Assembly: GCA_002720475.1 (NCBI GenBank)
Contig: PBIL01000008.1
Location: 1 to 64,000, forward strand
Length of the DNA: 64,000 nucleotides
Origin: Roseovarius sp.
GTDB taxonomy: Bacteria; Pseudomonadota; Alphaproteobacteria; Rhodobacterales; Rhodobacteraceae
Direction of reading: 5' to 3'
Part shown: piece after piece, positions 57,729-64,000 of the stretch
Numbering within the stretch: position 1 is the stretch's first letter
How the letters are laid out: the number at the start of each line of letters is the position of its first letter
Program-made: the position numbers and the translations under genes
Notes under the pieces: model-generated
What the model was told of the DNA's origin: nothing
Seen by the model: only the letters and a program-made list of their open reading frames with translations
Databases searched by the model: none

Positions 57729-58598
57729 ATGGATCTGCCCTATGACGGCGCGATCAGCGCCTATTACGAGACCGAAGCCCCCGAGCCGATCCGCAAGGCC
57801 ATCGCGCGCGCCGACCGCGACGACCTGCTCGATCCCGGCTTTCCCTATTCCGAGCAGATGGACCGCAAACCCTATGACAAGGCCATGGACAAGCTCCAGA
57901 TCGAGATGGTGAAGCTCCAGCATTGGGTCAAGGAGAGCGGCGCGCGCGTGGCGGTGATCTTCGAAGGGCGCGACGCGGCCGGAAAGGGCGGCACGATCAA
58001 GCGGATACGGCAGAACCTCAACCCGCGCGGCGCGCGCGTGGTGGCGCTGCCCAAGCCCTCGGACCAGGAGGCGACGCAATGGTATTTCCAGCGTTACATC
58101 GCCCATCTGCCCGCCGCCGGCGAGATGGTGCTCTTCGACCGCAGCTGGTATAACCGCGGCGTGGTCGAGCCCGTCTTCGGCTTCTGCACGGACGCGCAGC
58201 GGGCGCATTTCTTCGCCCAGGTGCCCGATTTCGAGCGGATGCTGGTCGAGGAGGGGATCCGGCTTTTCAAGTTCTGGCTCAATATCGGGCGCGCCGAGCA
58301 GTTGCGCCGCTTTCTCGCCCGCGAGCGCGACCCGCTCAAGCAATGGAAGCTGAGCCGGATCGATGTCGAGGGCCTCCGGCTCTGGGAGGCCTACAGCGCC
58401 GCCATCGCCGAGACGCTGAGCCTCAGCCATACGGCCCATGCGCCCTGGACCGTGATCCGAGCGGACGACAAGCGCCGCGCGCGGCTTGCGGTCATGCGCC
58501 GCCTTCTTTCGGGGATCGACTATGCACGCAAGGACGCGAAGGCCGTCGATACCCCCGACCCGGCGATCACCGGCGGTCCCGAAATCTGGTCCGCCTGA
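57729..58598 (+). CDS. ppk2: Polyphosphate kinase 2
   Basis: The product has 289 residues, a one-domain PPK2. Walker A is [16 protein letters not shown], Walker [17 protein letters not shown], and the lid includes [13 protein letters not shown]. It transfers phosphate between polyphosphate and nucleotides, making GTP or ATP from polyphosphate. The Pho regulon lies 24 kb away in the same window. Confidence 0.94.
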   Translation: MDLPYDGAISAYYETEAPEPIRKAIARADRDDLLDPGFPYSEQMDRKPYDKAMDKLQIEMVKLQHWVKESGARVAVIFEGRDAAGKGGTIKRIRQNLNPRGARVVALPKPSDQEATQWYFQRYIAHLPAAGEMVLFDRSWYNRGVVEPVFGFCTDAQRAHFFAQVPDFERMLVEEGIRLFKFWLNIGRAEQLRRFLARERDPLKQWKLSRIDVEGLRLWEAYSAAIAETLSLSHTAHAPWTVIRADDKRRARLAVMRRLLSGIDYARKDAKAVDTPDPAITGGPEIWSA

Positions 58599-58604
58599 TC
58601 TCGC

Positions 58605-59378
58605 TCACGCCGCCGCACAAATCTGGCGGTAAAGATGCCAGGTGGCGTGGCCCAGAAGCGGCAGCACGACGAAAAGCCCGAGAAAGGCAGGCAGGAGCGC
58701 CACGAAGGTCAGCCCGGCGATGATCGCCGCCCAGGCCAGCATCGGCACGGGGTTCGCCGTCACCACCGAAACGCTCGTGATCATGGCGGTGACGAAATCC
58801 ACCTCTCGATCGAGCAGCAGCGGCAGCGCGATCACCGTGATCGCGTAAAGCAGGAGCGCGAAACCGGCCCCGACAGCCGTGCCGAACGCCAGCATGCGCA
58901 GCCCTTCGGGCGTGAGATAGATGTCGAAGGAGGACGAGACATTGGTCATCGTCGAAAGCCCGAGGAATAGCGCGAAGATCATGTGCGCGAGGAAGAACCA
59001 GAACAGGAACACCATGATGATGATAGCGCAGATCGACGGCAGCTGCCGCCGCCGCTGCTGCGCCATGACGCCGAGGATCTCGCGCAGGACCAGCGGCTCG
59101 CCCGCGCTCAGCCGGCGGCTCACCTCGTAGAACCCCACGGCGGCGAAGGGTCCGACCAGCGGAAAGCCCACGGCGGCGAAGACCAGCCAGTAGCTCTTGC
59201 CCGTGGCCAAGGTGACGGCCGCCATCACAAGGCCGAGCGCCACATAGACCCCGGCAAAGAAGACCGCATAGCCCGGCGCGCGGCGCATGTCCGCCCATCC
59301 CCGGCGCAGCGCCTCGCCCAGCATGGCAAGACGCACCTCTCCCATCTCCGGCACGCCCTCGGGCCGCGCGTCGGTCAT
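58605..59378 (-). CDS. DUF2189 family membrane protein
   Basis: The product has 257 residues with about six transmembrane segments ([63 protein letters not shown] and others). The N-terminal part [19 protein letters not shown] is the family signature. The ATG at 59378 has a GGGAGG site at proper distance, which the ATG at 59384 does not. Function is unknown. It is convergent with ppk2. Confidence 0.87.
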   Translation of the reverse strand: MTDARPEGVPEMGEVRLAMLGEALRRGWADMRRAPGYAVFFAGVYVALGLVMAAVTLATGKSYWLVFAAVGFPLVGPFAAVGFYEVSRRLSAGEPLVLREILGVMAQQRRRQLPSICAIIIMVFLFWFFLAHMIFALFLGLSTMTNVSSSFDIYLTPEGLRMLAFGTAVGAGFALLLYAITVIALPLLLDREVDFVTAMITSVSVVTANPVPMLAWAAIIAGLTFVALLPAFLGLFVVLPLLGHATWHLYRQICAAA

Positions 59379-59459
59379 CGCCATCCTCCCGCTTCTCCTG
59401 ACAGCTTAGCCAGGCCCTGGGCGCGTGCAAGGATGGAAATCGGCCGCACGGCTTGTGGC

Positions 59460-59891
59460 CTACCCTGGCGGGATCGAATAGGTCACGGTTGCGCGTGCCA
59501 CCGGCTCTGCCATGCCCTCCGAGAAAATCAGCACATCGCCAACCGCCAGCATCCGGCCCAGCTTCAACAGTCGGCACTCGCCGATCAGGTCGGCATTCGC
59601 GACGGGCTTGCGCATGAAATCCATGGAACAGCTCGTCGTCACCGCCATCGCCTTTGGCCCGACCATCGCCATGACCGCCAGATAGACCGCCACATCCGCA
59701 AGCGCAAAGGTCGATGGCCCCGAGACCGTGCCGCCCGGACGCAAATGCCGGTCCTCCACCAGCAGGCGGACGGTGATCCGCCGCTCGCCCACCTCATCGA
59801 TGACGAAATCAGACGCGATCTGGGGAAATATCTCCGCTAGGAACGCTGTCAGTTCCTCGGCCGTCATCTTCACGCCTGTCTTCACATCCAT
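59460..59891 (-). CDS. PaaI-family hotdog thioesterase
   Basis: The product has 143 residues of the hotdog fold. The segment RHLRPGGTVSGPSTFALADVAVYLAVMAMVG contains the central helix, and TSCSMDFMRKPVANADLIGECRLLKLGRML follows. It probably hydrolyses an acyl-CoA. ATG 59891 has a GGAGG site. It is divergent from the enoyl-CoA hydratase gene across 58 bases, so a joint role in acyl-CoA turnover is plausible. Confidence 0.88.
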   Translation of the reverse strand: MDVKTGVKMTAEELTAFLAEIFPQIASDFVIDEVGERRITVRLLVEDRHLRPGGTVSGPSTFALADVAVYLAVMAMVGPKAMAVTTSCSMDFMRKPVANADLIGECRLLKLGRMLAVGDVLIFSEGMAEPVARATVTYSIPPG

Positions 59892-59949
59892 TGCTTTCCT
59901 CCGCCCCGTTGCGCGGCTAAGGTGACACCAATCGACGGAGGGAAACAAG

Positions 59950-60735
59950 ATGGCAATTCTCGACCGCAGCGACGAGGGCGCGATCGCGCACCTCACCCTG
60001 AATTCGCCCGGCAATCTCAACGCGCTCTCGGACGCGATGCTCGCCGCGCTTCAATCCGGGCTTGACCGGCTGGCCCGGGATCGCACCATCCGCGTGGTGA
60101 CGCTCAGGGGCACCGGCAAGGCGTTCTGCGCCGGGCACGATCTCAGGGAAATGCAGGCCGCGCGCCAGTCCGAGGACGGGGGCCGCGCCTATTTCGCCGA
60201 TCTCTTCGCGCGCTGCACGGCGGTGATGACCGCGATCCGCGACCTGCCGCAGCCGGTCATCGCCGCGCCGCATGGCATCGCCACCGCCGCAGGCTGTCAG
60301 CTCGTGGCCTCCTGCGACATGGCGGTGGCGGCGACGGGCACGCGCTTTGGCGTGAACGGCGTGAATATCGGGCTGTTCTGCTCGACGCCGATGGTGGCGC
60401 TGTCGCGCAACGTGCCGCGCAAGCAGGCCTTCGAGATGCTCACCACCGGCAGCTTCATCGATACCGACCGCGCGCAGGCCGTGGGCCTCATCAACCGCGC
60501 CGTGCCTGCCGACCGGCTCGAGGCCGAGGTGACGGCGCTTGCCGAAACCGTGGCGTCCAAGCTCGGCACGGCGGTGCGCATCGGCAAGCGCGCCTTCTAC
60601 GAACAGCTGGAGATGGGGCTTGACGCGGCCTATGCCCATACCGGCGCGGTGATGGTGGAGAACATGCTCGACCGCGACACAGCCGAGGGGATCAGCGCCT
60701 TTCTCGACAAGCGCACGCCGGGCTGGCAGCAGTGA
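59950..60735 (+). CDS. Enoyl-CoA hydratase/isomerase family protein
   Basis: The product has 261 residues of the crotonase fold. Oxyanion-hole regions are FCAGHDLREM and PHGIATAAGCQLVASCDMAVA. One usual catalytic Glu position is Cys-Gln in the segment AAGCQL, as in ECHDC3-like members, so classical hydratase activity is uncertain. Substrate is unknown. It lies 42 bases before trmFO. Confidence 0.85.
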   Translation: MAILDRSDEGAIAHLTLNSPGNLNALSDAMLAALQSGLDRLARDRTIRVVTLRGTGKAFCAGHDLREMQAARQSEDGGRAYFADLFARCTAVMTAIRDLPQPVIAAPHGIATAAGCQLVASCDMAVAATGTRFGVNGVNIGLFCSTPMVALSRNVPRKQAFEMLTTGSFIDTDRAQAVGLINRAVPADRLEAEVTALAETVASKLGTAVRIGKRAFYEQLEMGLDAAYAHTGAVMVENMLDRDTAEGISAFLDKRTPGWQQ

Positions 60736-60777
60736 GCCCCCTTCCCAAACCCCGCCCTTTCGCCTAGATCGCGCGGC

Positions 60778-62136
60778 ATGACAGAGGTTCTCAACATCGT
60801 CGGCGGCGGCATGGCCGGGTCCGAGGCCGCCTGGCAGGCGGCCAGAATGGGCGTGGAGGTGGTGATCCACGAAATGCGCCCCAAGGTGGCCACCTTCGCG
60901 CATCGCACCGGCGATCTGGCCGAGATGGTGTGTTCCAATTCGTTCCGCTCGGACGATGACGAGCAGAACGCCGTGGGCCTCCTGCATTGGGAGATGCGGG
61001 CGGGGGGCGGGCTCATCATGGCGATGGCGGACCGCCACCGTCTGCCCGCGGGCGGCGCGCTCGCCGTGGACCGCGATGCCTTCTCGAAATCGGTGACGGA
61101 GCGGCTTCGCGCCCATCCGAAGATCACCGTGCAAACCTCTGAAATCACGTCTCTTCCAGAGGATGGCCACTGGATCATCGCCACCGGCCCGCTCACCTCG
61201 GACGCGCTCGGCGCGGCCATCGCGCGCGCGACCGGGCGCGCGGCGCTCGCCTTCTTCGACGCCATCGCCCCCATCGTCCATTTCGACAGCATCGACATGT
61301 CGAAGGCGTGGATGCAGTCCCGCTACGACAAGGGAGAGACCGAGGAAGAGCGCACCGCCTATATCAACTGCCCGCTCGACCGCGCACAGTACGAATCCTT
61401 CATCGACGCGCTGCTGGAAGCAGAGAAAACCGAGTTTCACGAGGGCGAAACGGCCGGGTATTTCGACGGCTGCCTGCCGATCGAGGTCATGGCCGAGCGC
61501 GGGCGCGAGACCCTGCGCCACGGCCCGATGAAGCCCGTGGGTCTGACCAACCCGCATCGGCCCGATGTCAAGCCCCATGCCGTGGTGCAGCTGCGCCGCG
61601 ACAACGCGCTCGGCACGCTCTACAATATCGTGGGCTTTCAGACCAAGATGAAGTATGGCGCGCAAACCGCTGTTTTAAAAATGATTCCTGGTCTTGAAAA
61701 CGCCCGTTTCGCGCGGCTTGGCGGGATTCATCGCAACACCTTCCTGAATTCCCCCACGCTTCTCGACCGGCAGATGCGCCTGCGCGCGCGCCCGCATATC
61801 CGCTTTGCCGGTCAGATCACCGGGGTCGAGGGCTATGTGGAATCCGCCGCCATGGGTCTTGTCGCGGGCCGTCTTGCCGCCGCCGAGATCCTCGGGCAGC
61901 CTCTCCCCGAGGTGCCGCAGGACAGCGCCATGGGGGCGTTGCTGCATCACATCACCGGCGGCGCGGAGGCGAAGACCTTTCAGCCGATGAACGTCAATTT
62001 CGGCCTTTTCCGGCCCGTCGAGGGGCTCCGGGGCGGGCGGCGCGGGCGCGTGGACCGCTACCGCGCCTATACCGACCGCGCCAAGGCCGCATGGTCGGAA
62101 TGGCTGGCTGCGCAGGACATGAGCCTTGCCTTCTAA
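60778..62136 (+). CDS. trmFO: Methylenetetrahydrofolate-tRNA (uracil-54) methyltransferase TrmFO
   Basis: The product has 452 residues and is a folate/FAD-dependent enzyme that makes ribothymidine at tRNA position 54. The FAD site is [17 protein letters not shown]. Family motifs are [31 protein letters not shown] and [14 protein letters not shown]. The length is normal. gluQRS, another tRNA-modifying gene, follows after 12 bases. Confidence 0.97.
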   Translation: MTEVLNIVGGGMAGSEAAWQAARMGVEVVIHEMRPKVATFAHRTGDLAEMVCSNSFRSDDDEQNAVGLLHWEMRAGGGLIMAMADRHRLPAGGALAVDRDAFSKSVTERLRAHPKITVQTSEITSLPEDGHWIIATGPLTSDALGAAIARATGRAALAFFDAIAPIVHFDSIDMSKAWMQSRYDKGETEEERTAYINCPLDRAQYESFIDALLEAEKTEFHEGETAGYFDGCLPIEVMAERGRETLRHGPMKPVGLTNPHRPDVKPHAVVQLRRDNALGTLYNIVGFQTKMKYGAQTAVLKMIPGLENARFARLGGIHRNTFLNSPTLLDRQMRLRARPHIRFAGQITGVEGYVESAAMGLVAGRLAAAEILGQPLPEVPQDSAMGALLHHITGGAEAKTFQPMNVNFGLFRPVEGLRGGRRGRVDRYRAYTDRAKAAWSEWLAAQDMSLAF

Positions 62137-62148
62137 GCTGCTCCAGAC

Positions 62149-62982
62149 ATGTTCATAACCCGTTTCGCCCCTTCGCCGACCGGGCCTTTGCATCTGGGCC
62201 ATGCCTTCTCGGCGATGCTGGCGCATGACATGGCACAGGCGGCGGGCGGCAGGTTCCTCCTGCGCATCGACGATCTTGACCGCAGCCGCTGCCGCCCGGA
62301 ATGGGAGGCGCAGATCCGCAACGATCTGCGCTGGCTGGGGCTCGACTGGCCAGAGCCGGTGATGCGCCAATCGGACCGCCTGCCACGCTACCGCGCCGCC
62401 TTGCAGGCGCTCTGGGCGCGCGGCCTGCTCTATCCCTGCACCTGCACCCGCGCCGATATCCGCGCCGCCGCCTCCGCCCCGCAGGAGGGCGCGCCGCTGC
62501 ACGGACCTGACGGCGTGATCTATCCCGGCACCTGCCGCCCCGAAAGCCCGCCCACGGGACCGATGCCCGAAGGTGCGGCGCTGCGCCTCGACATGGTCCG
62601 CGCCATCGAAGTGACCGGCATACCCTTGAAATACAATGAGAAAGGCACGGAAACCTTCCTGCGCGACCTCCCCGAGACGGCGGGCGACGTGGTGCTCGCG
62701 CGCCGCGACATGGGGGCCTCCTACCACCTGGCGGTGGTGCTCGACGATGCCGATCAGGGGATCACCCATGTGATCCGGGGCGCGGATCTGGCCGAGGCCA
62801 CGCAGATTCACGTCCTTCTCCAGAATCTCCTTGGCCTGCCCACCCCCGCCTATCACCATCACCGGCTGATCCGCGATGCGCAGGGCAAGCGCCTGGCAAA
62901 GCGCGACGACGCCCGCGCCATCGCCACCTACCGCGCGGCGGGGGCCAGCCCGCAAGACATCCGCGCCATGGTCGGGCTCTGA
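62149..62982 (+). CDS. gluQRS: Glutamyl-Q tRNA(Asp) synthetase
   Basis: The product has 277 residues, a GluRS catalytic domain without the anticodon-binding part. The HIGH-like site is FAPSPTGPLHLGHAFSAM, the zinc ligands CTCTRAD, and the KMSKS-like loop GKRLAKRDDARA. It attaches glutamate to queuosine at position 34 of tRNA-Asp. It follows trmFO, so two tRNA-modification genes are paired. Confidence 0.95.
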   Translation: MFITRFAPSPTGPLHLGHAFSAMLAHDMAQAAGGRFLLRIDDLDRSRCRPEWEAQIRNDLRWLGLDWPEPVMRQSDRLPRYRAALQALWARGLLYPCTCTRADIRAAASAPQEGAPLHGPDGVIYPGTCRPESPPTGPMPEGAALRLDMVRAIEVTGIPLKYNEKGTETFLRDLPETAGDVVLARRDMGASYHLAVVLDDADQGITHVIRGADLAEATQIHVLLQNLLGLPTPAYHHHRLIRDAQGKRLAKRDDARAIATYRAAGASPQDIRAMVGL

Positions 62983-62995
62983 ACCCCTGCCGGAT

Positions 62996-63379
62996 CTAGG
63001 GGGCCGTCACCGGTGCCATGATCTCCACCTCCGCGCCGTCGCGCAGCGCCGTGTAGAAACAGGACCGCCGGTTGGTGTGGCAGGCCGGTCCGGTCTGCCG
63101 CACCAGAAGCAGAAGGCAATCGCGGTCACAATCCACCCGCATCTCCACCAGTTCCTGCACATGGCCCGAGCTTTCGCCCTTGACCCAGAAGCTCTGGCGC
63201 GAGCGGCTCCAATAGGTCACGCGCCCGCTCTGAAGCGTGCGCGCCACGGCCGCGGCGTTCATCCAGGCCATCATCAGCACATCGCCGGTCCCGGCCTCCT
63301 GCGCGATCGCCGGGATCAGGCCATCGGCATCGTATTTCAATGTCGCGGGGTCGAAATCCATGGCGAAATCCTTTTGCAT
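62996..63379 (-). CDS. hisI: Phosphoribosyl-AMP cyclohydrolase
   Basis: The product has 127 residues and opens the adenine ring of PR-AMP in histidine synthesis. Zinc and metal motifs are DVLMMAWMN, VTYWSRSRQSFWVKGESSGH, DCDRDCLLLLVRQ and CHTNRRSCFY. There is no fused HisE domain. The start is ATG 63379; ATG 63361 is an alternative. It is divergent from the IscU-like gene. Confidence 0.95.
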   Translation of the reverse strand: MQKDFAMDFDPATLKYDADGLIPAIAQEAGTGDVLMMAWMNAAAVARTLQSGRVTYWSRSRQSFWVKGESSGHVQELVEMRVDCDRDCLLLLVRQTGPACHTNRRSCFYTALRDGAEVEIMAPVTAP

Positions 63380-63427
63380 CGGGCCGTGCCGGGCCTATTT
63401 ATGGGGCAACGGACGAAAGGAAAAGCC

Positions 63428-63883
63428 ATGAGCGGCGAGACCGACCTGATCAAGCTCTATTCCGCGCGCATTCTCGAACTGGCCGCCGACATCCCGCATC
63501 ACGGGCGGCTTGCCGCGCCGCAGGCCAGCGTGCGGCGGCGCGCGCCGCTCTGCGGCTCCACGGTGACGGTGGATCTCTCGATGCGCGACGGGCGCGTGAG
63601 CGACTATGCCGCCGAGGTGCGGGCCTGCGCGCTCGGCCAGGCGGCGGCCAGCGTGGTGGGGGCCAATATCCTTGGCTGCGATCTGGCGCAGGTCCGCGCC
63701 GCCCGCGATGCGCTGCGCGAGATGCTGAAATCCGACGGCCCGACCCCGCCCGCGCCCTTCGACGGGCTTGAGGTGCTGCGCCCGGCGCGCGATTACAAGA
63801 ATCGCCACGCCTCGATCCTCTTGACGCTCGAGGCCGCGACCGAGGCGATGGAGGAGATCGCCGCGCAAACCTCCTGCGCCTGA
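63428..63883 (+). CDS. IscU/NifU-like iron-sulfur scaffold protein
   Basis: The product has 151 residues of the NifU-N fold. Cluster-ligand positions are visible in PLCGSTVTVDL and VRACALGQAAASVVG. The third Cys of IscU near residue 106 is not obvious, so classical scaffold function is uncertain. The C-terminus contains HASILLTLEAATEAMEEI. The last 117 bases of the window show no gene. Confidence 0.85.
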   Translation: MSGETDLIKLYSARILELAADIPHHGRLAAPQASVRRRAPLCGSTVTVDLSMRDGRVSDYAAEVRACALGQAAASVVGANILGCDLAQVRAARDALREMLKSDGPTPPAPFDGLEVLRPARDYKNRHASILLTLEAATEAMEEIAAQTSCA

Positions 63884-64000
63884 CTCCGGCCCGCCCCCGC
63901 GCGCCGGATGCGCCCCGCCGCCCGGCGTCGCGCGAAAAAACCGCCGCGCGTTCCGGAGAACGGCGGCGGCGCAGTGGCCGGATATGCGCCCCGGGGAGAT

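Overview
The window is high-GC DNA of an alphaproteobacterium, most likely Rhodobacterales (Roseobacter/Rhodobacter group). The support is an alphaproteobacterial SOS box (GAAC-N7-GAAC) on recA, a CckA-type hybrid kinase preceded by a CtrA box, the Rhodobacterales-type DUF6456 and DUF6477 proteins, a Pyl-free MttB-family methyltransferase and the housekeeping gene contexts. Genes are densely packed, with many ATGA or TGATG start-stop overlaps.

Region 1 (1-9035) is an accessory island. A complete IS3-family element (1-1318) begins exactly at the first base of the window and has cut off the N-terminal part of a gene. Behind it is a head-only phage module: large terminase, HNH nuclease, HK97-type capsid, prohead protease, connector and portal. 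Then come a small hypothetical gene, two genes with Cys4 zinc-finger motifs (one with four tandem fingers) and a frameshifted DUF3102/helix-turn-helix gene. The module stops at the 3' end of a tRNA-Arg(ACG), a classical integration site. No tail, lysis or integrase gene is visible. The head genes are in a permuted order (capsid and protease before portal). This fits either a decayed prophage or a capsid-forming, tail-stealing satellite; the missing left part decides.

Region 2 (9093-25000) is core genome. It has a TVP38 membrane protein / flavin disulfide oxidoreductase / histidine kinase operon, rpmH-rnpA-yidD-guaB, an RsmB-type methyltransferase, cckA, a sulfotransferase, recA, alaS, two tandem DUF1330 genes and a PAS-domain protein.

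Region 3 (25008-34456) holds yicC, gmk and a gamma-carbonic-anhydrase-like gene, followed by a complete phosphate regulon: phoR (without membrane segment), a Pho box, pstSCAB, phoU and phoB.

Region 4 (34463-41271) has a LysR regulator divergent from glutaryl-CoA dehydrogenase, an amine-oxidase-like flavoprotein without a normal start codon, a MATE exporter, and aroQ overlapping a LuxR-type quorum-sensing regulator with no synthase nearby. Region 5 (41272-49206) has rpsB-tsf, a DUF502 protein, lipA, oxyR, DUF6456 and DUF6477 genes divergent around two DnaA boxes and a CtrA-like site, and the mttB-like gene.

Region 6 (49207-64000) has a broken FadL-type porin gene behind a perfect palindrome, guaA, a small monooxygenase, an EamA exporter, an intact FadL-like porin, a P-loop protein next to metA (acetyl-type by its key residue), a hydrolase, ppk2, a DUF2189 membrane protein, a PaaI thioesterase, an enoyl-CoA hydratase, trmFO, gluQRS, hisI and an IscU-like scaffold gene.
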